Positions 1 to 11,700 of a stretch of 64,000 nucleotides of DNA are shown here, one piece after another. The notes beneath the pieces are model-generated. The model saw nothing but the letters and a program-made list of their open reading frames with translations, was not told where the DNA came from and did not search any database. Both the position numbers and the translations under genes were made by a program. The first letter of the stretch is position 1, and each line of letters opens with the position of its first letter. Source of the stretch: Ascaris suum. Lineage: Eukaryota; Nematoda; Chromadorea; Rhabditida; Ascarididae. Location of the stretch: assembly GCA_013433145.1 (NCBI GenBank), contig CM024191.1:760501-824500 (forward strand). Reading direction: 5' to 3'.

Positions 1-176
1 ATTTTATTCCTCCCATTAATTTCATTCTATTTAAAGCCGAACATAGAACATCTGATATCTTCTCAATTCATTGATTTCTTCAAGTTAAAAAAAAAACCTG
101 TCCTATACAAATTTATACCTTCAAATTATCCTAAATGAGGTCAAACGTTCATATACCTGAACACAACGAAAAATAC

Positions 177-245
177 CTGTGTTAGGTAAACGACTCCACG
201 GACGTCTCCCTCACCACGAAGTACTGCAACGGCGCGACTGGTCAT
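177..245 (-). CDS. sod-1: Cu/Zn superoxide dismutase, first coding exon (partial)
   Basis: On the minus strand the ATG at 245-243 opens a 23-codon exon beginning MTSRAVAVLRGEGDVRG and ending ...VVYLTQ before a GTATTT donor (176-175), phase 0. The RAVAVLRGE block is the typical N-terminus of nematode cytosolic Cu/Zn superoxide dismutase, the copper-zinc beta-barrel enzyme that converts superoxide to peroxide and oxygen. No metal-ligand histidines are visible because they lie in later exons to the left of the window; 1-176 is intron. A TTGTAG acceptor-like site lies about 15 nt upstream of the ATG and could take a spliced leader. No signal peptide codes precede the ATG in this exon, which favours the cytosolic form over the secreted one, but an upstream exon cannot be excluded. 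The call rests on one short exon. Confidence 0.7.
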
Positions 246-3200
246 CGTTGACTGCTGGCCTACAACACACACAGCATCATACTTAACCTCAATGATGGAA
301 GTTTCAATCGACACTCCCTGACAGATGCGCCTTCTCTGATCGTTTAACAGTGCATGCAGAACATCCAACATGGATATACGTCGAAGAAATACAGCTGCAA
401 GCTTCAAAACATTGCCCTAGGACATATGCACAGATACTGTTTTAAATGAATGCAAAAATTATTCGAAGTAGTGACTATGCGAAGAAAACGAATCGATTAC
501 CAACACTTCATCACTTTATGCCATCATCTGCAATATCGGGAATAATGTCACGATGGATGTGCCGTATTTTCGCTGTCCGAGAAGACAACTCGGCACGCCA
601 TGCAGTCAGAAGGAGGAGGTTTGGTAGGTGAACTAAAGAAGATACGTTAAGTTAAAAGAGTGGAGAGATAGGTAAGTGGGAGGGGTGAGCTAGGATGAGG
701 AAGTGGGAGAGATGAGAATGAACAGAAGGAAATAAATGTGGTATGTTGTAGGGAAGGGATGGCTGGGGAAAGAGGGGAAGTCCTCCTACGATATGCGCTA
801 TATACGCTCGCACTTCCACTACTCCAGCTTCAATGCTCCTAGAGTTGAAACTACACAAAGACAATATACAAACACATACGCATATAATAGGCATTGCAAG
901 GTGAAATTTGCAAATGCGCATAAAAACGTGGGAAAATAAGCGAAAAAATATGGGAAAATAGATGTACGGGAAAGATGGATTTTGAATTACATATGGAAAA
1001 TGGGATGGAAAATATGTATTTAAAAAAAAATGGGGAAATTAGCAAATGTAATAGCATATGTTGCCTTTCAAAATCGATAGCCCAAATAAAAATTACAACG
1101 ACCTGACATTCATCGTTACGAACGATAAGAGAATAGGCAATTCTCACCACAAATGATAAATCAGTGCTATAAATTTAACGAGAATAAAACTAATATGCAT
1201 AACATATGAATACCTTTCTTCTAGAACACACACCTTTTCCATACTCAACTATCACCCATCCACCTATAAACTATCACACTCGAACCAATCTTCATCAAGT
1301 CCTCACCAGATTCAAATATCGTTTAGGTCGTTTCGCATCTCCAAACTTTCTAAACAATAGCAGAATTCAGTCAAACCTCTAAAATGATGCAATAATTCTT
1401 GTGAAATACGTATATCGATGTTATACAAGAACGCCGATGATGTGACTTTCTCCCGACCTCTTTATCGCTGTACAACTGCGCGTCAGATTCCGAGTCCATC
1501 TCTTTACGCAATCACTAACAACTGCAGTTGCCAAAAATCAGGGAAGACCACAATATGACTAACGATAGGTAAAAGATACGGCGCCAATAATATAGTAATC
1601 GAGCGACTAATTTCGCGATTTCCGATTCCAGCAGCTTTATATAACGCTTACCAATATTCGCTGGAGACAACTTGTGCTCCACCAACTTAAGCTGCTATAA
1701 AGTGAGAATGTCGGTAATTGGCTGCGGAGGACCGATGAACAAGCTCAGCACGCCGCCTGCTCAAACACTCAGCTCACTGTTTCAAAGCGCTCCGGAGCCT
1801 GTTATCGGCATCCATCAACGTTCCACGAAGCTCCCTGAGATCGACCTTCCAGAGAGCAGCTTGGTCTGCAGTCTCGACGTCGAAGTCGACATATGAACGC
1901 TACGACGTCGGATGTTCTTAAATTCAACAACAACAAAGTCAGCCTTTTCCATCTTCCAACTATGAACGTTTTATTGCTACTTCAGACTATCGCAGTTGCT
2001 GCCAACTCCGAACGGTCGCGACGCTACTATCGACAAACGCGTGGGTTAGACATGGGGAAGTAGACTTACACGTATTTTGGTTATTGCTTTCAAGCACCCA
2101 CTAGGAAGGGCACACTTGGGAGGTTGCAGCATTAGCGTACTGCAGCTACATCGAAAGCACCTTTATGCACACTACCAACCGGAACCAACTCAATCAATGC
2201 ATCACAATCCTCAACAACTGCCCTTGCCAACGCCACAACTTACCAGCCACAATCGGCTGTCAACTGTGAACTGTCTTGTGCGCACGCACAGAAATTTCGT
2301 CACGACTCGTGCCTTCGAGTGGAATTGCTCACCGACGATCTGAGCATCCGGCGTATATGAAACATTACGTGTAATGCAGCTAAACGAATGGTTGCAATCC
2401 TCAAAGTAAAGCTGATATCTTTCCAGCTGTGTGGGAATGGCTGTGTGGACATTCTACCATTGTGTGCCTAACAAATGGGCTCAGTGCATGCGATAAAGGT
2501 GATTTGCAAATATGGAGACACTTATATGAGGTAAATCCGCATACATCACCGAACACATCAAAGCAGTCTAACAGTCACATTTAAATTAAACGTGCGAATG
2601 TTGAATGCTATTCCATGTCATGGAACGTAATAACGCTACTGCAACTGCAAAACCAAAAAAAGCTTGCAAACATCAACAGCGTAGTGGAAGAATTTGTTAT
2701 TATGCAACGAATAAATGCCCCTTCTAGATGGAAAAAGAGGAAATGCTGGAGACCACCTAAATTGCTCGTCTAATTAGAACGTTCTATTATATACTTTTGT
2801 TCGCTTGCCTTATACATTTTTCTGTAGTGCCCCATATCAGTCAAATTTAGTTCTGCTCTCTAACCCGATTTATTCGACACTTATGTCTCCTTAAAATATC
2901 ACTCATCACAACTTCAACGGTCTCTTACATTGTGCAGTCGTTTCTGATGTGTGAAGAAACGCATTGAAGTAACGAGCTCTTCATTACGAGCGCAACAACA
3001 ACCATGAGACGATAAGAAACACACTGATTAGCAAGTAAAACCACAGTCTATTTATATCTTCGGCTAAGATCTCCCACCTACAGCCGTGTTTTTCGTAGTA
3101 ACTGAAGAATCCATGACCTTGCCACGCATGACGGTGGTCAGAGGCCCCTTCCACATGGGTGTGAAACATGCGGCCGCGTGTGTGCAGGTCCACTTTCTGC

Positions 3201-3690
3201 ACACTTGGGAGTTCTATTATGGTATGGCAATGAATCTACACCTTGACGTGCGGACGAGAGCGCCTTACGCTTCTAAAAACTGAATTGTTGCTTTTTCTTA
3301 CTGATAAGTGTGCCTCAGGTACTTAATGTTCCGCAAATGTTAACTTTACACTTCCACCTGTGGGTGTTGGGGAGAGGGAGGGAGGCGGTGGCTACAGGTT
3401 CCACTTTTCGTGCCGGACCGCGGATGGCGTCATTCTGAGGTCAGGTCACGAAGCCATGCCTTGGCTGAGCAAAGGTGGCACTCACTAGTGTACAGCTATT
3501 CTGTAGTACAAAATAAACAACCAGAGAAGGGTTGCTTTTGCACGGGTCAGAAATGCAGTAATGAAAAGCTCTTCCTTTTGTGGATACAGCGGACAAAAGC
3601 TCGAAAGTTTCACTGGCATAAAGATAGACCACGCTTAAAAAAACGGCTCAACCAGCTAAGGTGGTTAGGTCTGGCTCTAATCTTCCCCCT

Positions 3691-3706
3691 CCCCCCCCCC
3701 CCCCCC
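3691..3706. repeat. C16 homopolymer
   Basis: Sixteen consecutive C, preceded by CCCCCT. The plus-strand open frame across it (3410-3874) gets a proline run only from this homopolymer and shows no other protein-like feature. Such runs are error-prone in sequencing and can form G-quadruplexes on the opposite strand. Confidence 0.9.
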
Positions 3707-4639
3707 TCGTTCCCCGCTCTTCCTCCCTCTCTTCTTTACTTAATCTACAAGCTGCAAACACTTGCACTGAATCAGAAACAAGAGGCATACAACCACGAAA
3801 AATGGCAGCAGCGAGAGTCGAAAGGAGAGCCCATCACTGCACGCACGCAACCTCAATGCAGAGTGCCACGATGATAACACCCATGGACGCACGCTGCGCA
3901 CTGATAGCATCACCGATGTGTGGCACTGAACTACCCTGCCCTCTCCCCCTTATTGTGTGGTTTACCGCGCAAGCCCGTCATGTAAGAAGATCAACAGTCA
4001 TGATAAAAGCAAGGGCGGCTGTTTGAAATGAAAAAAAAAACGCGACAAAGCCCATAAACTTTAACATCACCAGGCAGGTAAAGGGTGAAGAGCCCCGCTT
4101 ATGGAAGGTACGTCGTGCTTTTTTTTCTTTATAAAGTCCACTTACCATGAAGCAACGAATAGAGCAAGAAGCGAGAAAAACCCCTATGGAGGTACAATCA
4201 TATTGAACGACTAAGTCGGTGATTGAATGTTCAAATATTCTTTCTGTGCATTCTGTAGCTTTTTCTTTATTTTGGGTTTAACTTGAGCGCTTCTGAAGCG
4301 GAAATGATAAACGAAACGTGAAAGTACAGTTCGACCTACAGCAGGATCTCTAGGGTTGGGAATTTGTTAGATGGAGGAGGTTCTTTTCTTTTCACGATGT
4401 TTTGATAAGCCGTCAAGTGACACTGACAATAACCTAATAAAATAACTTCCAGGAAAAGCAACACAACTTTTTTCAACCACTAACTTCCCACTCACTCCTG
4501 CAAACAACTGCGTGTGGAATATTTCAGCGCTTCGTAGCGAATAATCTTATACGGAGAAGTAGTTGAGGATATTTTAGCGCATCTTAAATAGTAATTTGGT
4601 ACTGGCAACGTTTATGTTCAAGCCGGAGCCTGGAACCCC

Positions 4640-5000
4640 TCCCTCCTTTTCGTAGCCCGGCCAGGGCTACGCCTACCGAGTGGCGCCATTTCGCGCACTA
4701 GAGGCTCATAAGATATGGGATTTTTGTCAATACTATCTGATTAATGTTCGTGTGAATACCCAAAAAGTAATCGCAAATAAGTGCCTAGCATGCGCTTCCC
4801 TATGCGGGTGCACAACTGCGCAATTCCTCGGCCACAAAAGCGAAGCTTTTCGCCCGCAGGCGATCTGTTGGGATAGTAATCGGGGCCGGATCGAACCCAT
4901 AATCACGTTCGAGATGGGCTAACTCGGTCCGAACTGTGTTGAAGCCGATCACCCACACCGGACCGGTTTAGCCAATATCTATATCATTGATGGTGAAATC
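4640..5000 (-). repeat. Possible tRNA-derived (SINE-like) repeat
   Basis: A GC-richer block in AT-rich surroundings. On the minus strand 4898-4888 reads GGGTTCGATCC, an exact match to the RNA polymerase III B-box consensus GGTTCGANNCC. A GTTAGCCCATC stretch just upstream could act as part of an A-box region, but no full cloverleaf with a paired acceptor and T stem can be folded by eye. It is therefore more like a tRNA-derived repeat than a working tRNA. Repeat status cannot be shown without the rest of the genome. Confidence 0.3.
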
Positions 5001-6221
5001 CGGCGGTCATTCCAGTCGTGATGGATCGAATGTCATGTCCAATTCAGGCCAACATATTGCATGGCGGCATTTGGCGGTCCACCTTGTATGAAGATTCTAG
5101 TGTTCAAATTTCATCACGTGCGGTTCGCAACGTGAAACTACTGAGTGGACCGATTGGTTAACACGAATATAGTCTCTATATGGGAAATGACTTCAATGCG
5201 TTCACTGACATAGCGGAAAATGTTGCAGTTAGGGATTTCCGATGAGAAATTCGAGGCGATTCATGTCAACTGCCGATATGAACTTTTTCTAAATCTGGAG
5301 CTTGAGATTTTTCTTCTAGAGATCATGGTACCTGTGGTCTTAATGCTGTAATCGGTTGTGATCCGCATTGAAACTGTTAGCGTTCCACTAAATTGAAATT
5401 CAACACATACGTCAGATTTGTTTTGCAATATAATATCGTCGAATTGCCGCTCTCTTTCGATTTTTATAGCAAACTGATTAATTTTCGAAAGTGTTTCATT
5501 CGTATCACTTCCGGCAAGAATTATTGCTAGTCGACGTAAGTGAGACTCTACTGCAAGAGTGAAAGTTTCGCTAACAATCATAGCAATATTGCAGGTGGAA
5601 ATTTTAGTCGATTATTTATTCTCTTCTCACAAGTGCAAAGTTCATTGCTACTGCAAAACTCTTTTTTTAGTTGCTGTTATGAAGAGTTCATTTCACAAGC
5701 GAAATAAACACCACATAATGCACAAAACCAAACGAATAAAATGAAATATGCGAGCGGAATGATCGAAAATGAGTCAATGAAACACAAATTCGTTAACTTC
5801 GCCGACGCTATGACGATTTACGCGAATGGTGAACGCAATGATACGAGGTGCCAAGACAATATCAACAGGTGATTTATTCCACACTCTGACAACTTGATAA
5901 GGAAATGAGTTATAAACTGAATCCAGAATTGAGATCCGTGATAAATTACGTGAATCGGAATATGAGAACATCGGATCAATGCGGTATCGGAGTGTATGGA
6001 CCCGACAGCCATATTCAAACGATTTTAGAGCGAAAATGCGCTGACGAGTCACATAGTTTCGATTGTGTAGACCCCAGAAAACTTCTCGAAAGGCTATTCC
6101 GGTGAAATATATTTGCACATTTCGCAACACCTCTTTTTCCGATTTCAATAGTGATGATCCAACTATGTGGTCATATTGAAGACAGAAGGACAATAGGCAA
6201 TGAAGGCGTTCGTATAATGCT

Positions 6222-6274
6222 TAGTGCAATTGCACTAAAATACAACTAGAGAATACTAAATACCTCTAGTTGTA
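6222..6274. repeat. Perfect palindrome next to an 11-bp hairpin
   Basis: TAGTGCAATTGCACTA (6222-6237) is a perfect 16-bp palindrome. Three bases on, TACAACTAGAG (6241-6251) and CTCTAGTTGTA (6264-6274) form a perfect 11-bp inverted repeat around a 12-nt loop. A short echo of the arm (AAAATACAAC) follows. No gene is close, and the function is unknown. Confidence 0.85.
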
Positions 6275-8725
6275 CAAAAATACAACCTAATGATTCATCA
6301 ACCATCATTCCCGAATTTCCGGCGGAAATGGCGGTTTAATTTGAAACCTTGAAGGTCCATAAGGGGCATTTATTCTTTGAATCAATATGCGACAACCGAC
6401 ATTCTTCACTGTTAATCCTCCTGTACCCTAAGCGTTCAACTATCGGACGAGACAATCTGGACCAGATCCATGACTGCTATAATTTTCGTATTAGCGGGCC
6501 TATGCGTCACGCACGGATTTACGCTCGTCTTATCTACCGTATCACTGTTTGCGATCGAGTGAACCTTTGCTTTTGGGGCGAAATGTAACCGAAAGCGGCG
6601 AATTACATTATTTCCGAGGAAGTACAATGGAGAAAATGTTGAGGGCGAAAAGACCTTTTATTCAAATTTATAATTTAAATAACAAAATTGGATTAATGAA
6701 GATGCATTGATCTCATATAAACGTTCTTCAACAAATTCTTTCATATTAAAAGGCGATTTATAATGAATGCATTTTTCCCATTTGGTGATGAACTGATATT
6801 CGAGGAAAATATGCACGATCTGTTGCATCCGCCACTTCCTCTTTTTGTTGTGTTTCGCGTTTCATCTCAAAAAAGGGGGGGAAAATTCCGATTGGTTGTG
6901 GATGTACAGTTATGAGTTGATGCTGGATGTATTCTTTCGAGTTATAGATATTTCTATAAGGATGTGCAATTTCTAGAGTTTGGCAATGATCTCGATATAT
7001 AATTTCTATACTAACGTCGATGTCCAGGTGAATCTATAGTTTCCAGGTGTTAAAGTAAGTAATGAATGCATTTTTGTTAAGCGATAAGAGGACAAATTTC
7101 CAATGCGTAAATTGTTTAGCGCATTGCCTGATAACTTAAAACTAGGTGCCCATACGTAGTCTTTAAGGAATAGTTCACGTTTTCTTATGCAATGGGCATT
7201 TTGTTCGTTATTATGAAAACATTCAGTGAAGAGTTTCGAGCGAATTTATTTTGTTATTCATTCTTTTCTATTGGAATGAATTCATTGCGGGATTGCGACA
7301 ATCATATCAGCCTTTCTCTAGTTTATAGACAAGAAGTTGCGTTGCTTACATCGTCATGATTTCCGCTTCTAGGCACTTTCAATGCGACGAAAGCTGGATA
7401 ATGCTAGGGTGCATTGGGGGATTGCGAAAAAAAGGTGATCTAGGCCTAGAAAAGGTACAGGATGATCACGCGAACTACAATTCTCTGTGCTAAAGTGTAT
7501 TGCTGAATAAGTTTAATTAACTCATTGCGCGAATCGTCAAACGAAATCACGTAACACGATTTCTGAGGTGTTTGGCAAACGTGTAATAGAACCTTGCTTC
7601 ATGTTTCATTGCATAGTTTTCATTGTTCGCATATGACGTATTGCTTAGATGCTTACTTCGTTTAGCATTTAGTGTCCCATCGCTGGTCTGATTATCGGAA
7701 TCCAACGTCGTTCTAGTTGAAGTCGCAAAACGCACAGAAAAAAACCTCTATTTTCTTCCAGAAATATATGGATGCGAGCTCGGGGACATAAAGTGCTTCT
7801 TTAGTTACAGAAAAACTAGTCTCCATTATAATGTTTAATGAGTAGTCGGATTTGTGTGTTGATGGCATTTGCAAGACTTCCTGTTGAAGTTGCTAAGAGA
7901 TGCACCGTTTTTGCTGTACCTTATTGCATTTTAGTGTGCTCAACTATAGATTGTAGGACTGAATTTCGGGTTATCGATTAATAACCGGAAGAGGGTGAAA
8001 AGCTTACTGGGCTTGAGCCAATTATGAGCCATAAAAGATGTGCGCAGTTCAAGTGGTTGTGACTCGAAGTACGTGACCTGCTGTGATGTCGTCAACCTGT
8101 GTAGAACATTTTGCAAGAGCTGCAGTTTTCACTTCTCCTTTCTTTTCTCCACTTTCTTCAGTTTTTCTAAGTTTATCCTAACCATGAGGTAAGCACGCAG
8201 TGAGTTTTAGACATACATAGCCCCTGAGGCTTTTCCGCTAAATGTTGGTCAATTGTTTCTGTTGTTGCTTGCGCGTCATCTTGTTCATGGAATGTTTCAT
8301 TGGTCTTCCACGAAAACAATCCACTGCTATGCGTTTGGACCACTCTTTCAGCAACTCTTAATTTTAGTGGCGGATTGAGCCCCCGACCGGTCGTTCGAAG
8401 AAGCTACAGGTTGCCGCACTGGTTGGAAATTAAGAGGGAAAAAAGGCGAGGTGCTAGGCGAAACAGTTTTGCCCAAAATGTGATCAGATGCTGAATTATG
8501 GTGCCTAAACGAGGTTCTAGGTAGATGGATCGGGATGCGGATAGAACTGTGGCGTACTGAAAGAGGGTATTCATCACTGAAAATGCGGATGGTCGATAAT
8601 TGGAAGGAAGATGACTAGGTCATGTATGACGCTAACAATATATTGCTTCGAACAGTTGCTGTCTGCTTTCATGCACGCGTTTCTAAAGGGCAATTCAGGC
8701 CACATAATCGCAGCAAACTCCATTG

Positions 8726-8735
8726 TTTTCAGATT
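8726..8735 (+). promoter_or_regulatory. Probable spliced-leader acceptor of pfs-2
   Basis: TTTTCAG ends at 8732, followed by ATT and then the ATG at 8736. No upstream coding exon is needed. A strong 3' splice site this close to a start codon is the usual sign of trans-splicing in nematodes. Confidence 0.6.
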
Positions 8736-11700
8736 ATGACGGCCATAGCACAACCAGTTCGGTTTACAGCACCAGGTGCTGTGGTCGTAGGTGCGAATAC
8801 TCCTTCCGTTTCGTCCAACGTGCAAGGTGCACAGGTAAAATTTGGTTGTCTTTCTCTTTGCAAACAGTATGGACTATTTGATGGGGTAAAGGGCTGCGTA
8901 GTACGACGGTTACGGATATCGTCACTTAATTAAGACTGTTAATTGATATTGGTTTGCACGACTTCTTTATACGGATTTAAGATAAGAGCATATTTGTGCG
9001 CTCATATCTTTTGGATAATTTAATTGTGAAAGTGAGGAAAGTTGTGGCGATGGAATTTTGATCGTTATAATTAAGACTTCGGATCGGTTTTCAAATGTGA
9101 TTTCAAAGTGATCCTTTGAAGCACCCGTTAGGAATAATTTTTACAAATCGTTTTAAATCAGGAATTGCTAGATATGACTCGAAAATAGATTTCTTCTGGA
9201 GGAGTTTGTACCAGTCAGTGGCATGGGAACATATAAGGCATCTTGAACTTTTTTTGAATGCTTTTGCAAACGATAGCTTAACGAGCGGGATTTCAAAAAG
9301 CGCGTACCGTGCCAATATCCGTGTTGCACCTTCTCATGTATTTGCTTTTCACTTCGCTGTAATAAGTATTACGCTAGAATGAATGCGAGTGGTTGTTAAT
9401 AACTTCACGTTCTAAGTGAATGGTGATTTCAGTGGAGTAATGCAGTAATGCTGCTTAAAGGTGATATATTTCAAGGCATTAATTGAAGTGACTTTCAGCC
9501 GACCGCTGCAGCGCATTTGCAAGTATTGACGCAACAGCAGTTCCAACCCTACTATCTCCGACCAGCGTACAGATTTAAAGTGAACGCGGTTAGTGTTTCT
9601 CTTCGCGGCTGTAAAGATTTGGGACATGAGCTGAGATTGTTTTGCATACCAGAAGGTGGTAGTTCCAGTTGTTAATTCAGTATTCAATGGAATCGCAAAT
9701 ATTTGGTAGAGTGGAGTCATTTCTACCAAAGGTGAGGAATTGTGTAAAGGATTGGATGTTCATCAGTGAGGGATTGAATCAAAAAATGAGGAAATACCGA
9801 TGTATAGAGAAGAGAAGATTGGATTGTGATCTTCACTTTTCTTTTTGGTGTGAAGCAGTTCCTATCGTTGATATTTGGAATCTTTCGATTATCGATGGAT
9901 TTTTTTTTGGGAATCTTCTACTGAGAAAACGACTCAACTTTTGTTCATTAACTAAACAATTGTAGAACATACGAACTTCCGCATGTGTCTTTTGTAAGAG
10001 TTACAGCGTCCGTCAATATTATTTTAGATTTGTGCTGTTCGTTTATGAATTCTCTCTTTCTGGATGAATTTTATTTGGTAGAGAAGGTAAAAGGAGGTAG
10101 GAATTGAAGACAATTTCTTTAGTTTCTCCTTCAGGTTTAAAGTTTTTCTTCCATTGAGTCACTTTCATTAATTTCTTAGTAGTCCACTGTTCTCCTCCCA
10201 AAGTAGAGAAATTTGTCGGAAACGAAGTTTGACATGCGCTTAACCTGTATTGTTACACTCACCTTCCATAGGCTCATCAATTTGCATGCGTGATCTGAGG
10301 TTTTTTACGCTTTTTTTGAAGATATGTGTTTGAGCATTCCCTTCGTAACAAAAAACACTGAGAAATAATTTTTGCAGCTAAGTATCAACCACACTGCAGC
10401 GGTATATCGTTTTTGTAATTTTTTCGTATTGTGAATGTTGGTCTGTTGTTTAGTTAACGCGGTTGTTTGTCTGTTGTGTTGTAGTGTTGTTTTGTACCTT
10501 GCGCTATTCAGTAATTACAGATGAGTAGTGCTGCATCGTTTGGTACAGGCGATCGGGCATCCACTTTTCCTTATTTTTTTCTCGTGGCTATAGCCTCATC
10601 GAGATGTAAACACCAACCTAGTTTTTTGCGGTATGCGTCATTTTGAGCTGCATGCGGCATGCCTCTATCGTGGATTGAACACGAAATTCAGCGTTTTGTC
10701 GCTTCGCTGTCAACAGTTTCAACACTCCGGTGAGTGGATGGGAAGGAAGAATGCTTCAAATGCGTTCTCTGAGTTATTCCAAATAAAAGTGAAGGAGGAG
10801 GCTGGACTTTTAATCGTTGGATATAAGTGGAAGCCAAACATCGACTTATTTTCGTTCAGATTGTTTTAGTCCGGAAATTTCAAAATTGCTTGTTGTCTCA
10901 TGCGTAGGAAAACTAAATTTAGCAGCAAAATCTTGGCGACGTGATGGCTGATGGTCCTGGACGCCGGTTGCGGAAAAAACGTCGCCAACGTACGTCGGCA
11001 TATCGATTACATTGCGAACGTCCTTAATCATATTGAGGTATGGTTATATCCTTTGTAGCACATGATGTGATAGCACGTGGACTTCTCCACTCCTTTGCCA
11101 TGTTCTCTTCGCTTCACCCTTTCCCCCTCTCAATGTCTGTTTCAAGCGATTTAAAGTACTTGCGAGGAAGGACTTGGAGAAGGAGGGGAGATGAGAGAAC
11201 GATGACGCGGTCATTTAGGAAAAGAGAGCTCTTCAGCAAAACTGCGATCTCACTTTGAGTTTTACTTCGTAAGGGTTAGCTTCCAAAAGTACTAACAAGG
11301 TTTGCTTCTTCACACTCCCTCACCATTCATCAGCTTGAAAGAAAGATTGGGAAAACCTTTTTGAATATTGTTTACTTATTTATGTGCATTTTTAATGAGT
11401 CACGCTCAGACAAGTTCATATTTCGCATTGGCCAACCTCTTGTTGATAATATTGTGGGATATATATATATAATAAGTAGATCGTATAACTCTCAATAGAC
11501 TGTAGTCTGTGTTACTTTATGCAACGCTTTTGCATGTTTTCGACTGCCAACAGTTTTCTGTAATTAAAAAGGCTAGGAATCTCTGAATGTTTAAGGTTAT
11601 TGCAGTGCTTAACTCTGACTGATGTAATGCATGCGGTGGTAGAGATTTACGCAAGTACTGATATTAGTGAATGATCCTGGAAGAAATATGCTCTCAGTTT

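Larger units (their letters stand above)
246..8732. other. Long gene-free interval
   Basis: No convincing gene was found on either strand. Open frames here are under 160 codons, lack splice-consistent partners and have compositions expected of non-coding DNA. The stretch 1672-2345 is somewhat GC-richer, with two consecutive open frames on the plus strand of uncertain origin, possibly a decayed mobile element. The interval also holds a C16 run, a tRNA-promoter-like repeat near 4.9 kb and a pair of palindromes near 6.25 kb, listed separately. The promoter of the leftward superoxide dismutase gene should lie at its left end. Confidence 0.5.

Noticed and set aside
1672..2345. Two consecutive plus-strand frames considered as a BEL/Pao gag remnant
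   Set aside because: Only a short LPEIDLP stretch hinted at it. No protease, reverse transcriptase or long terminal repeats were seen.
3410..3874. 154-codon plus-strand frame with a proline run
   Set aside because: The proline run comes from the C16 homopolymer. The rest has no family features, and no splice partners were found.
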